NCBI RefSeq assembly: GCF_018780565.1
Contig: NZ_JADMJN010000001.1
Location: 30,756 to 94,755, forward strand
From: Rhodoferax sp.
Lineage (GTDB): Bacteria; Pseudomonadota; Gammaproteobacteria; Burkholderiales; Burkholderiaceae_C
Direction of reading: 5' to 3'
DNA: 64,000 nt
Made by a program: the position numbers and the translations under genes. This document shows positions 9,342 through 18,234 of this stretch, one piece after another (position 1 is the first letter of the stretch; the number at the start of each line of letters is the position of its first letter). Under the pieces are notes generated by a model that saw only the letters and a list, made by a program, of their open reading frames with translations, was not told where the DNA came from and did no database searches.

Positions 9342-10745
9342 ATGAAACAGATCGATTCCATAGCATTGTTCCGGCTCTCCGTGCTGGGCCAACTGGTCAG
9401 TCGCGAGCGCTTGGAGCGCGGCGAACTTCAACAAGTAATCCGCGAATTGGCCCAGCGCGAGTACGCCATTCCCGGCTCAGAACGTAGTCGCCTGGGTGAG
9501 AAGACCATAGAGGCGTGGTACTACGTCTGGCGCAAAGACGGCATTGATGGCCTAATTCCCAAGGTTCGCATAGACCGCGGTCAGTCCAAGCTCACTCCTG
9601 CGCTGCAAGAAGCGGTGCTGGCGGCCAAGCGCGAGAACCCCAAGCGCTCGATTCGCCAGATTCTGCGGCTGCTTGAAGTCGCCGGTCTACAGGCCAACCA
9701 CAACCTCTCCAGATCGGCCATCCATCGACTGCTGCAACAACACGGCCTCTCCAACATCACCGGCACGCCCAGCTTGCCCGAAGAGAAGCGCAGCTTTGGC
9801 GCCGAGTTCGCTGGCTCCATCTGGTACGGCGATGTGATGCATGGCCCGCGCTTAGCCCTCAATGGGCAACTGCGCAAGACCTACCTGGTCTCGCTCTTTG
9901 ACGATGCCTCGCGTCTGGTCACCCACAGCGCCTTCTGCCTGGGCGAGACGGCGCTGGACATCGAAGGCGTGCTCAAACAGGCATTGCTCAGGCGTGGCAT
10001 ACCCATCAAACTGGTGGTCGACAATGGGGCGGCCTACCGGGCCGCCACCTTGCAGGCTCTGTGCGCGCGCTTAGGCATTCACCTGATCTTTTGCCGCCCG
10101 TACGCACCCGAAGGTAAGGGCAAGCTGGAGCGCTGGCACCGCACTTTTCGTGACCAGTTCCTGAGCGAGCTCGACGAGCGCCACATCACCGACCTAGCCG
10201 ATCTGAACGCGCGGCTGTGGGCCTGGCTGGAGCAGGTCTATCACCGCACCGGCCACACCAGCCTGGGTGGCATGACCCCCTTGGCGCGCTATCAGCAAGA
10301 CCTCCCTCGCATCCGCAACCTGGGTGCCAAAGCGGCCACACTGGATTCGCTCTTTTATCACCGCGTCACCCGCTTCGTGAAGAAGAACGGCACCGTGTCT
10401 TATCTGGGCCAGCAGTTTGAGGTGCCCTATGAGCTGTCGGGCAAGACCGTCGAACTGGTCGTGGACCCACACGGCGAACGGGTCATAGGGGTTGAGAACG
10501 ATGCGGGCGAGTCGCTGGGAGAGGCCACGGCGCTGGACTTGGTGGCTAATTTGCATCGGGTGCGCCGCAAACCTGAACCACCGCTTGATGATGGTGACGC
10601 CAGTGTGCTCGCCAGCAATCCCAAGCGCGGCCCCGGCGGCGGCGGTGGCGGCCCCAATCTGGTGGAGCTCGCCCATCAGCAGTATTACGCTGGTGCACCG
10701 GTATCGTCAGCGGCAACGCCCGCAACCGTTGCACGGGAGGCTTGA
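9342..10745 (+). CDS. DDE transposase, Mu/TniA-like integrase core
   Basis: A 467-residue transposase. The N-terminus has helix-turn-helix regions (residues about 10-140, including SRLGEKTIEAWYYVW and ENPKRSIRQILRLLEVAG). The rve-type catalytic core has Asp in YGDVMHGPRL, Asp in LVVDNGAAYRA and Glu in EGKGKLERWHRTF. A Mu-C-like C-terminal domain follows (VSYLGQQFEVPYELSGKTVEL), then a glycine-rich tail. The stop codon is one base before the ATPase start, so the two are translationally coupled. Its size and partner resemble the Tn552 p480/p271 pair. The ATPase is expected to choose or licence the target while this enzyme does strand transfer. Confidence 0.88.
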   Translation: MKQIDSIALFRLSVLGQLVSRERLERGELQQVIRELAQREYAIPGSERSRLGEKTIEAWYYVWRKDGIDGLIPKVRIDRGQSKLTPALQEAVLAAKRENPKRSIRQILRLLEVAGLQANHNLSRSAIHRLLQQHGLSNITGTPSLPEEKRSFGAEFAGSIWYGDVMHGPRLALNGQLRKTYLVSLFDDASRLVTHSAFCLGETALDIEGVLKQALLRRGIPIKLVVDNGAAYRAATLQALCARLGIHLIFCRPYAPEGKGKLERWHRTFRDQFLSELDERHITDLADLNARLWAWLEQVYHRTGHTSLGGMTPLARYQQDLPRIRNLGAKAATLDSLFYHRVTRFVKKNGTVSYLGQQFEVPYELSGKTVELVVDPHGERVIGVENDAGESLGEATALDLVANLHRVRRKPEPPLDDGDASVLASNPKRGPGGGGGGPNLVELAHQQYYAGAPVSSAATPATVAREA

Positions 10746-10746
10746 G

Positions 10747-11541
10747 ATGTACCTTCAACACTTTGGCTTGACGCACGCTCCATTGGGCAAAGAGCTCACT
10801 GAGCCATGGGATGACGGTACCCTTGCACATCTGACTGAGCGCTTCAACTGGCTGCTGAACTCCCCCGGTGTTGGCCTGATCACCGGCGAGCCCGGCGTGG
10901 GCAAGACGGCAGCCCTGCGCAACATCACCAAATCCCTCAATCCGCACCGCTACTTGGTGCTCTACCAGGCGGAGACCGACTTCGGGCGCGTCGATATCTA
11001 CCGGGGTCTGGCCCGTGCGCTGGGCATCGAGCCCAACTACCGGCGTGCACAACTATGGCGCGACATCAAGCAGCGCATTCATGAACTGGTCGACACCAAA
11101 CAGACCACGCCCGTGTGGATCATTGACGAGGCGCAGAATCTGCCCCCGGAGTTCTTCCGTGATTTGCCCGCCTTTTTGAACTTTGCCTTTGATTCGCGCG
11201 ACCTGATTAGTGTCTGGCTGGTGGCGCATCCGGCACTGGCCCATACCCTGGCGCGCGCCCCTTACGCGGCGCTGGCCAGCCGCATTCAGGTGCGCGTCGA
11301 ACTCAAGCCGGTGCTGCAACGCGAGCGCTTTGCCAAGCTTATTGCGCACGCATTTAAGAGCGCAGGTGCAACGGGCACCTTGCTCAGCGACTCAGGGCTG
11401 GAGATCGTGCGTCAGGCCTCCAAGGGGCTACCGCGCAATGCCGCTACCATTCTGTGCACCGCCATGCGATTGGCCGTGCCCAAAGGGCTCAACCATTTGC
11501 CTGACGAAATACTGCAGCAGGCCATCGGGGAGCTGCAATGA
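10747..11541 (+). CDS. AAA ATPase partner of the transposase (TniB/ExeA-like)
   Basis: A 264-residue AAA+ ATPase with Walker A GEPGVGKTAALRN near residue 47 and Walker B VWIIDEAQNL. The N-terminus MYLQHFGLTHAPLGKE is typical of the ExeA/TniB-like group found next to DDE transposases. The start at 10747 is chosen because it directly follows the transposase stop; a longer upstream frame would overlap it. It overlaps the next small ORF by 4 bp. It is inferred to act as target-site selector and activator of the transposase, using ATP. Confidence 0.87.
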   Translation: MYLQHFGLTHAPLGKELTEPWDDGTLAHLTERFNWLLNSPGVGLITGEPGVGKTAALRNITKSLNPHRYLVLYQAETDFGRVDIYRGLARALGIEPNYRRAQLWRDIKQRIHELVDTKQTTPVWIIDEAQNLPPEFFRDLPAFLNFAFDSRDLISVWLVAHPALAHTLARAPYAALASRIQVRVELKPVLQRERFAKLIAHAFKSAGATGTLLSDSGLEIVRQASKGLPRNAATILCTAMRLAVPKGLNHLPDEILQQAIGELQ

Positions 11542-11756
11542 AGCGCAAGAAAATCCTAAAGCGATTGGCCAGCCTTGAGGCGGGGTTGTTTCCAGATGGA
11601 CTGTCGGATGAGGCGGCGTGGGCAATGCACGATTGCCTGCAGAGCCTGCACATGGCCTTCGAGAGTCGATACCTGGCCCAGCTGATACGCCATCGTAAAA
11701 GTTTGGAGATGCTGTACGACCCAGAGCATCCATGGAGAACGCAACCACGGTTATAG
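11538..11756 (+). CDS. Small ORF at the end of the TniA/TniB-type element
   Basis: A 72-residue, basic, helical protein (MKRKKILKRLASLEAGLF) whose ATG overlaps the ATPase stop by 4 bp. The coupling suggests it is real. It has no recognised domain. It ends 30 bp before the proposed right inverted end, so it is part of the element. Confidence 0.55.
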   Translation: MKRKKILKRLASLEAGLFPDGLSDEAAWAMHDCLQSLHMAFESRYLAQLIRHRKSLEMLYDPEHPWRTQPRL

Positions 11757-11914
11757 CGCGGCGATTAAACCACCAAGTCCCATGTTAAACAGGGGTCGCG
11801 TTTAGCCGAGTTACGGTGGGACACGACCCTTTTTTTACCCTCTAATAGGGTGAGTCTACGAGACCATTTCAATGCGGGACATAACACACTGAATCAAGAG
11901 ATTGCTGCCCGCCC

Positions 11915-12945
11915 ATGCATACTACCCTGAGTCCCGTCACCGTCCAAAGATTTTCTTCCTTGCAAGGCGAACTCATAGGGCTGGTGGAGCAAGACTACAA
12001 GGGCCTGACGCCCAAGCTCGAACAAATCATTCGAGCCTTCGAATTCACGCAAATCGAGCTGGCCGTTTACCGTGATCGGGGCTACGCACAAGGTCGTGGG
12101 GTGGGCCAACCTGAGGCGGATCGTTGCGCGCTGGCCTGTGCATTTCTTGCCAAGGCGGTTCTGGATTTGAAAACCACCAGGGCGCTAATGGATCGTTTGC
12201 AAGCGGACAGCAAACTGCGCCGACTGTGCGGTTTTGATTTGCGCTTTGCGCTGCCCAGCGAGTCCACATTCAGCCGCGCCTTTGAAGAGTTTGCCACCAG
12301 TGAACTGATCCAGCGTGTGCATGCAAGCATGATCAAAGACACATTGGGCGAGCAACTCATCGGCCACATCAGCCGCGACTCCACGGCCATAGAGGTACGC
12401 GAGTCGATTGCGAAGAAGGACAAGGCCCAAGTGCTCCCAGCCAAGCCAAAGGGCAAACCTGGGCGTCCCAAAAAAGGCGAAGTTCGTCCACCTCCCGAGC
12501 CAAGCCCACTGGAGCGCCAGCGCGGCCAGACGCTGGAGCAAATGCTCTTTGAGCTCGACACCGCTTGCGCCACGGGCACCAAGAAGAATGCACAGGGTTA
12601 CAAAATCAGCTGGAAGGGCTACAAGCTGCACCTCGATACAGCCTGCTGTGGCGTGCCCATCAGCGCCGTGCTGACGGGCGCGAACGTGCACGACAGCCGG
12701 GTCGCATTACCGCTCACGCGCATCAGCGCCAAGCGGGTGGATGCCTGCTACGAACTGATGGACGCTGCCTATTGCAGCACGGTGATTCGCGAGGACATTG
12801 AGGCTGCAGGACGCGTGCCCTTGATTGACCACAATCCGCGCAAAGGGGAAAAGCGGGAGTTTGCTCCACATGAAGCCCAGCGCTACAAAATCCGCTCAGG
12901 AGCCGAGCGTTGCAATGCAAGGCTCAAGGATGAATTCGGAGCTCG
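11915..12945 (+). pseudogene. DDE transposase (IS1182/DUF772-like), 3' end lost
   Basis: About 343 residues of a DDE transposase: a DUF772-like N-terminal part (LRRLCGFDLRFALPSESTFS), Asp in HISRDSTAIEVRES, a linker rich in Pro and Lys, Asp in MDAAYCSTV, and the end of the core in SGAERCNARLKDEFG. Homology stops near 12945, where the sequence passes into an IS3 fragment in another frame. The residues read through to 13033 are junk. The truncation removes the end of the catalytic domain, so it should be inactive. Confidence 0.75.
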
Positions 12946-13319
12946 TCACCATGGCCACGGAGTTGGTACTCGATGCGATGATGATGGCGGTATGGCGCAG
13001 AAGGCCCAAAACCCCTGTGATGATTCACTCTGACCAAGGCAGCCAATTTGGTAGTGATGACTTCAATCGGTGGTGCAAGGACAACCAACTGGTGCCCAGC
13101 ATGAGTCGCCGGGGAAACTGTTGGGACAATGCCGTTGCCGAATCATTCTTCAGCAGTCTGAAGAAGGAGCGCATCAAACGCCACATCTACGCTACTCGGC
13201 AGGACGCCAAGTCAGACGTGTTTGATTACGTTGAGGGTTTTTACAATCGAGTCCGCAGGCACAGTCACCTAGACCAACTGAGCCCACTGGAATTCGAGCA
13301 ACTTCGAACTGGAAGTTGA
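12938..13319 (+). pseudogene. IS3-family OrfB C-terminal fragment
   Basis: Translation in the frame ending at 13319 gives an IS3-type integrase C-terminus: a SELVTMATELVLDAMMMAVW helix, Asp in PVMIHSDQGSQFGS, the MSRRGNCWDNAVAESFFSSL motif with the catalytic Glu, then FDYVEGFYNRVRRHSHL. The first half of OrfB and OrfA are missing. The fragment is fused to the truncated IS1182-like transposase at about 12940, so one element inserted into or recombined with the other. Confidence 0.85.
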
Positions 13320-13707
13320 TTTATGTCTATTGAAGCGGGTGAAGTCCACTAACGCTGACCACTTTCTGCACATCTGACAGGGGTTGTCGCAAAATCAAGT
13401 TTCCTGTTTTCAGGATCCTAGACGCAGAGGATCAAGAGGAATACCACCTTCTTCCAATTACGTGTGAAGTAGAAAATTTTTGCAGCATTGGCCAGGTTCT
13501 GCTCCTGGGTCAATCTACCCAGGGCCGTATGCGGGCGGCCGTGTGTGTGACCAAGGCCAATTAGGGGGCACAGATCAGGAACGGGCAAACCCGCGTCCAC
13601 ACGCTTGCGCGCTTGCATGATCTGGCTGCATGAGAACTCGACTTTTCATAAAGAAATTATCACGCCGATGGTTTGATGGTGTGATTCCCTTACCAACCCA
13701 TTGGACC
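13320..13707. other. Intergenic region with possible IS debris
   Basis: The first part probably includes the right end of the IS3 fragment. On the minus strand near 13500-13560 a frame reads GRPHTALGRLTQEQ, faintly like the C-terminal RPH-aLG-lTP motif of integrase-type transposases, but it is too short to assign. Nothing else is recognised. Confidence 0.35.
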
Positions 13708-15648
13708 CTATCGACGGAAATAAAAATCACCAACAACTTGATCATAGATTGCCGGTACTTGCTCGTGGCCAACTGACCTGGCTATGCCAACCACTTCATT
13801 TCGGACATTGCGAACAACCTTATCAATACTCACTCCAGACTTCTGCATTTCTTTTAAAAATATGCGCGTAAAAAGTCCGTTCTTACTCTTGTCCGTGGGC
13901 CCCAACTTATCCAGAGCTCTCTGGCCGGCACCGGCCGAGAAAATGACCATTTGCCCAGTCGCTGCTGTAGTAGGCGAAAGGCCGCGACCGCCAATATTGC
14001 GTCCCACACTTTTAAAGGGATTGTCGCGACAGGCATCAATCATTGCCAACGTGAACTTTGCTTTGCGCTCATTCATGTCGTCCAGTACTCGCTGCAATTG
14101 AATGCCATCGTCTTTAATTTCCTCTTCGCTCTCACCAGCAATATCGATCGGCAATAGATAGTTCATAGCGCCAATTTGAACGCCATGTCCCGCGTAAAAA
14201 ATCATGACCTCGTCACCGCCTCCTACCTGCTCCTTAAAATTGCGCAAGGCCAGTTTCATACCTTTTTCGGTCAAGTCCAGCTTCAACGTCACTTGGTAGC
14301 CCAACTGGGTGAGACTCTCGGCAATCGCTCTAGCATCCTCACGGGCATTAACCAACTTGCTCACTTGCATGTAGGAGTCGTTGCCGATGACCAATGCTCG
14401 TCGATTCGCAAAAACGATGGTTTGATCGGAGCTGACTTTTTTCTCTTCGAGGCCAGCGAGTTGTTGGCGCAACTTTGCAACTTCTTCATCACGCAGACGG
14501 GCCGTCCTCAGTAATTCATCCCTTGCGCGAGTTTCTTCGGCGAATTCCCTGGCTCTGGCTTCTTGAACTCGACGTTCTTGCTCTTTAGCGGCTGCTAGCT
14601 GCGCAAGGCGCGTTTTTTCATCGGAAATGGCTGCCTGATCCAAGCGAGCTCGCTCCCTTTGAGCATCCTGAATTTTTCCGTCCCCTACGGAGGTAGAGGG
14701 CATCACCTTCTCTTCCTGCTTCAAACTTTCAGAAGTCGACGCTACAAAACCCGAATTCAGTGCCACGACATCGCGATCTCTCGTCGCCTCGATCGACACC
14801 ATACTGGTGCCACCTAGAACTGCATCAAAGGTACTAGTTTGTTTGGTCTTAAAGATGCGACCGCTTATGATTTCAATGTCATGCAACCCAGCAGTCAGCA
14901 GCAGCTCATCATTGATCAAATGCGAAAGAGGTATCTCCGTCTTATTTAGATTTATGACGGTGCCGTCCTTCGGCGAGATTTTCTTATCGACCATAAATTG
15001 AACAGGCCCCACATTCATGAGCCGCTTAGTGTCGATCTCTTTTCCCGAAAAAATGCTTTTCAAAACCTCAGCGCGGGATGCAAAACCAACCTGATTCGCT
15101 TGAGAGGAATCTGTAAACTGGTCCAAATTTCGTATTCTTGTCAGCCGATCATCCTGAACTCTCAACAAAGTCCACTTGACTGGTATTTCCAAGCTACCAC
15201 CCTTGGTTATGGCTAGCGTTTGGCCCTTGATGACAGCTGAACCAGTTAATGGATTGGCCGCAGAAGACTCCCAGGGATATCGAGATGAAATAACCGAGAA
15301 AAGCCCCTCAGAGTGAGCCAGTACGATCCCGACCTCAAATTCATTTATTGATCCGCTGAAAAGAACAATTCCATCGGACGGTGAAACGATGGGAGTCAGA
15401 GGCTTCATCAAAATAGTTGACGAGGCATCCCCTCCTGTGGAGCGGGCAATATAAATCACCTGATTCTCAAATTCCGCGGGCCAACTCCAATTGGCTCGTG
15501 TCAATGACACTTTGCCGCTTTGGTCCGGTTGTGCAATCTCTTGCTTATCCGCAACATGAGCCAGATCTGCAGCGAAAACTGTAGTAAGACCGAATATCAA
15601 CAAATGCAACACAACAAGCATGCCGCTTTTGAATTTTGAATTCATCAT
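13708..15648 (-). CDS. Exported caspase-family (C14-like) protein with LytM-like N-terminal region
   Basis: A 646-residue protein. A signal peptide (residues about 1-30, SGMLVVLHLLIFGLTTVFAA) predicts export. Residues about 85-150 (PIVSPSDGIVLFSGSINE, then LAHSEGLFSVISSRYP) resemble an M23/LytM fold without its metal ligands. A long charged coiled coil follows (AQRERARLDQAA to about LAGLEEKK). The C-terminal caspase p20-like domain begins at ANRRALVIGNDSY and has the dyad His488 (FYAGHGVQIG) and Cys540 (AMIDACRDNPF). The start at the paired ATGs (15648/15645) is preferred because GGAGAG precedes them; a start at 15666 would place that site inside the gene. Prokaryotic caspase homologues cleave partner proteins in signalling or cell death; no partner is adjacent here. 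Confidence 0.85.
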   Translation of the reverse strand: MMNSKFKSGMLVVLHLLIFGLTTVFAADLAHVADKQEIAQPDQSGKVSLTRANWSWPAEFENQVIYIARSTGGDASSTILMKPLTPIVSPSDGIVLFSGSINEFEVGIVLAHSEGLFSVISSRYPWESSAANPLTGSAVIKGQTLAITKGGSLEIPVKWTLLRVQDDRLTRIRNLDQFTDSSQANQVGFASRAEVLKSIFSGKEIDTKRLMNVGPVQFMVDKKISPKDGTVINLNKTEIPLSHLINDELLLTAGLHDIEIISGRIFKTKQTSTFDAVLGGTSMVSIEATRDRDVVALNSGFVASTSESLKQEEKVMPSTSVGDGKIQDAQRERARLDQAAISDEKTRLAQLAAAKEQERRVQEARAREFAEETRARDELLRTARLRDEEVAKLRQQLAGLEEKKVSSDQTIVFANRRALVIGNDSYMQVSKLVNAREDARAIAESLTQLGYQVTLKLDLTEKGMKLALRNFKEQVGGGDEVMIFYAGHGVQIGAMNYLLPIDIAGESEEEIKDDGIQLQRVLDDMNERKAKFTLAMIDACRDNPFKSVGRNIGGRGLSPTTAATGQMVIFSAGAGQRALDKLGPTDKSKNGLFTRIFLKEMQKSGVSIDKVVRNVRNEVVGIARSVGHEQVPAIYDQVVGDFYFRR

Positions 15649-15835
15649 CAGTCTCTCCAGTTTCATTAAGCTTACTCGGTTTACGCACCCGCAACGAATG
15701 GCAATTGCCGTCTGATGCGGTTTAAGTTTGAGTCGTTGTAAGCCAGCTCATTGCATCGACCGGGTGAATACAGGATCCCGGTCTGTCACATGGTCAATGG
15801 AGAAATGGCAGTCAACGCAGAGCCCTCGGATCAAT

Positions 15836-17041
15836 TTAAGCTCTAGCCACCGGAATATCCGCCCACTTAGTCGTGTACCCCGGCGTTCTGCGCTCTTGCT
15901 TCATCGACCAAACCCGTCGATCACCCTCCAATCCAGCACTGCCCATCAGCACGGTGCCCTTGCCGTAGCGTTGGTTCAGTCCATCCAGCGCCGTCATCAG
16001 CTGGGGGCGGTACTCGCTATGGTCATCTTCCAGGTCGAGTTCACCCTGTTGTTGGTGGTCCGGCTGCAGGTCCAGCAACATGACACCCGCCTTGGCGTAC
16101 TTGAACCCATCTCTATAGATGCTCTTCAAGGCATCCAGGGCTGCATGGACGATGGCTGCGCTGTCAGCACTGGGGCGTCGCAGCGGTAGCACCGCCGAGC
16201 GGCTGTATTGCGGTTCAGACCTGAATGGACTCGTTCGGATAAATACCAATACCTGGCCGGTCTGGCTGTGCTGTTTACGGACCTTCTCTGCCGCTCGGGA
16301 CGCAAACTCGGTGACCGCCTCGCTGAGATGGCTCAGGCTGGTCACCGGATGCCCAAAGGACCGCGTACAAGCGATCTCCTTCTTGGGGGCCGGATGGTTC
16401 TCCAGATCAATGCAAGGCGTGCCTTGAAGTTCTCTGACGGTGCGTTCCAAAATCACCGACCAGTTGCCCCGGACGGTGGCGGGGTCCAATCGAGTTAAGT
16501 CCAGGACCGTATGAATCCCGGCTGCGATGAGTTGTTTGCTGATCTGCCTGCCAACGCCCCATACCTCATTGACCGCGGTTGCGGCCAGGACCGCATCAAG
16601 CGCGGCTGGCGTCAGTGATTCCAGGTCGCAGACCTGTGCCAGGTGGTCCGGGTAGCTGCCAAGCTTGCGTTCAGCTGTCTTGGCGATGTGGTTGGCCAAC
16701 TTGGCCAGGGTCTTGGTCTTACCGATGCCAATGCCACAGGGTATCCCCACCCACTGCAAGATGCGAGAACGAATCTTGTGACTGCGCTCCACCAGGTCAC
16801 CCCGAACGCCGGTGAGGTCGATGAAGCTTTCGTCGATCGAGTACACCTCCTGCGCTGCGCCCAAACCAGCGGCCAGATTCATCATCCGATCCGACATGTC
16901 GCCGTACAAGGCGAAGTTGGCCGACAGGGCCACCAGCCCAGACGATTCAGCCAGGTGCTTGATCTTGAACCACGGTGCCCCCATGGCAATGCCCAGGGCC
17001 TTGGCTTCGTTCGAGCGGGCCACCGCACAGCCGTCATTGTT
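15836..17041 (-). pseudogene. umuC: umuC 3' fragment (residues 35-432), separated from its start by the island
   Basis: Coding for the Y-family polymerase subunit UmuC resumes at the island boundary with [17 protein letters not shown] and continues to the normal C-terminus (DIPVARA). The polymerase core is visible ([22 protein letters not shown]), as are the helix-hairpin-helix region and the little-finger domain. The first 34 codons are absent here and are found 19.7 kb away at 36717-36817. Joined, the halves give 432 codons, the same length as the complete umuC at 29952-31250. The fragment could start at internal GTG 17023, but would lack the palm N-terminal strand with its metal-binding Asp, so it is inactive. 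Confidence 0.92.
17034..17041. repeat. Left copy of the island core repeat (attL-like)
   Basis: TCATTGTT. With TCGTTGTT at 36717-36724 it forms an 8-bp direct repeat with one mismatch that bounds the 19.7-kb island. On the minus strand it encodes the Asn-Asn and start of Asp of the conserved UmuC NND motif. Confidence 0.8.
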
Positions 17042-17057
17042 TCTGAATGACCCTAAC

Positions 17058-17067
17058 TGTTAGTAGG
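17058..17067. repeat. Left terminal inverted repeat of the island
   Basis: TGTTAGTAGG, reverse complement of CCTACTAACA at 36691-36700. Both lie 16 bp from their core, a symmetry expected of recombinase-binding arms. Confidence 0.75.
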
Positions 17068-17087
17068 CTATATACGCCTATGCTCTA

Positions 17088-17102
17088 TCGTCAATTTGAC
17101 GA
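17088..17102. repeat. Palindrome near the left end of the island
   Basis: TCGTCAA-T-TTGACGA, a perfect 7-bp-arm palindrome 46 bp inside the left end. A related palindrome (TCGTCTC-AAA-GAGACGA) lies 71 bp inside the right end. They may be accessory protein sites. Confidence 0.5.
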
Positions 17103-17121
17103 CTAACAATTTTTGCAGGAA

Positions 17122-17517
17122 TTAAGTGCCAGCCAAAGTGTCAATGATGGGGCATGGTCCAGATTCGACTCCGTTTTCGCAGCGCTTAGACAAGTCAGTA
17201 AGGGTCTTCTTCATGCGGCGCAGGTCAGCAATGCGGGCATCAATCTCCTTGATCTTGTGCTCAGCCAGTTCCTTGGTTTCGCAACAGTTTTTTGCTTCTT
17301 CAAAGCTGAGAAGACTGCTGGCCTCACCCAACGTGAATCCCAATGTTTGTGCGCGCTTGATGAATTTGACTCGTCGGACGACCTCTTCGCCATACTTGCG
17401 CTGCCCGCCCTGCGGGAGTAAGGGCTCAGCAATCAGACCAATGCGCTGGTAATAGCGGATCGTGTCGATCTTTACACCCGCCGCATTGGCCGCTCGGCCA
17501 ATTGTCATCTCGTTCAT
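17122..17517 (-). CDS. merR: MerR, mercury-responsive regulator
   Basis: A 131-residue MerR-family activator/repressor. The N-terminal winged helix (TIGRAANAAGVKIDTIRYYQ) binds the divergent operator; a dimerisation helix follows. Cys78, Cys113 and Cys122 have the spacing (35 and 9) of the Hg(II)-binding triad of Tn501 MerR (Cys82, 117, 126), so Hg(II) is the likely effector. An extra Cys79 sits beside Cys78. It is divergent from merT across a promoter with a 20-bp spacer. It is the first gene inside the left end of the island. Confidence 0.9.
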   Translation of the reverse strand: MNEMTIGRAANAAGVKIDTIRYYQRIGLIAEPLLPQGGQRKYGEEVVRRVKFIKRAQTLGFTLGEASSLLSFEEAKNCCETKELAEHKIKEIDARIADLRRMKKTLTDLSKRCENGVESGPCPIIDTLAGT

Positions 17518-17535
17518 GGCATTTCCAAATAGTGC

Positions 17536-17567
17536 TTGACTCTGGACTCTAGTCCAGACTTTACATT
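17536..17567 (+). promoter_or_regulatory. MerR-type promoter/operator for merTP
   Basis: -35 TTGACT at 17536-17541, then the dyad CTGGACT-CT-AGTCCAG (17542-17557), then -10 TACATT at 17562-17567. The 20-bp spacer is the long spacing that MerR-family activators correct by DNA distortion. It lies between divergent merR and merT. Confidence 0.8.
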
Positions 17568-17600
17568 AGCCTATCCCTTGTTGGGTTGGAAGGATTTGTG

Positions 17601-17942
17601 ATGGACATTAAAGTCAAATCTTCAATGGCCGCGGCTGCGCTGGCAGCCATTGGCGCCTCTGCGTGTTGCGCTGGACCTCTCATCCTTTTGTCGCTCGGCA
17701 TTGGCGGGGCCTGGATTGGCAACCTGACCGCGCTCGAGCCCTACCGACCCATCTTCGTGGCCTTGGTTGCGGTGTTCATGGTCATGGCTTGGCGACGGCT
17801 TTACCGCGAGTCGACGTGCGCCACCGGAGATGCCTGCGCCATCCCTGAGGTGGTCGCGCGGCAACGAACCATCTTTTGGGTCGTGTTGGCAATGGTCTGC
17901 CTCATGGCGGCATCACCCTGGCTTCTTCCCTTCATCTTTTAA
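17601..17942 (+). CDS. merT: MerT, inner-membrane mercuric ion transporter
   Basis: A 113-residue protein with three predicted membrane helices. The vicinal pair in the first helix (SACCAGPLILLSLGIGGAW) and the second pair in the loop (CATGDACAIPE) are the Cys residues that pass Hg(II) inward in MerT. Start at ATG 17601 follows GGAAGGA; the frame extends upstream only through non-ATG codons. It is followed 10 bp later by merP. MerT normally delivers Hg(II) to the cytosolic reductase MerA, but no merA is present in the window. Confidence 0.92.
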   Translation: MDIKVKSSMAAAALAAIGASACCAGPLILLSLGIGGAWIGNLTALEPYRPIFVALVAVFMVMAWRRLYRESTCATGDACAIPEVVARQRTIFWVVLAMVCLMAASPWLLPFIF

Positions 17943-17952
17943 GGACACCACC

Positions 17953-18234
17953 ATGCGTTCATATCTTTTGGCCCTCTCGATTTTCCTTTCAATCAACGCT
18001 TTCGCTGGAACGCCAAAGACAGTCACCCTCGACATAAAGAACATGACTTGTGATCTTTGTCCCGTGACGGTCAAGAAGGCTTTGGAGAAGACGCCTGGCG
18101 TCGCAAAAGCCCAAATCGACTTCGCGAAGAAGACCGCCACGGTCACCTTTGACCCCGATGTCGCCACCGTGGCGGCTTTGACCCAGGCCACAACCAATGC
18201 TGGATACCCCTCCACTGCGCGGGAGGTCAAGTGA
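17953..18234 (+). CDS. merP: MerP, periplasmic mercury-binding protein
   Basis: A 93-residue protein: signal peptide (MRSYLLALSIFLSINAFA), then a heavy-metal-associated domain with the MTCDLCP metal site and a beta-alpha-beta fold ending in a GYPSTA loop. It binds Hg(II) in the periplasm and passes it to MerT. Its stop overlaps the GTG start of the next gene by 4 bp. Confidence 0.9.
   Translation: MRSYLLALSIFLSINAFAGTPKTVTLDIKNMTCDLCPVTVKKALEKTPGVAKAQIDFAKKTATVTFDPDVATVAALTQATTNAGYPSTAREVK

Larger units (their letters stand above)
8584..11800 (+). mobile_element. TniA/TniB-type insertion element (DDE transposase plus AAA ATPase)
   Basis: Four plus-strand genes (zinc-finger helper, DDE transposase, AAA ATPase, small ORF) are flanked by imperfect inverted ends: GCGCCCCCCTGTTT at 8584-8597 and AAACAGGGGTCGC at 11787-11799. 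The perfect part is 9 bp (CCCCTGTTT/AAACAGGGG). No target duplication was identified, so the bounds are approximate. A two-protein core of DDE transposase and ATPase is typical of Tn552/Tn402/Tn7-related elements. Confidence 0.6.

Noticed and set aside
13418..13618. Minus-strand frame with GRPHTALGRLTQEQ considered as an integrase-type transposase remnant
   Set aside because: Only about 14 residues resemble the motif and no other part of a transposase is seen.
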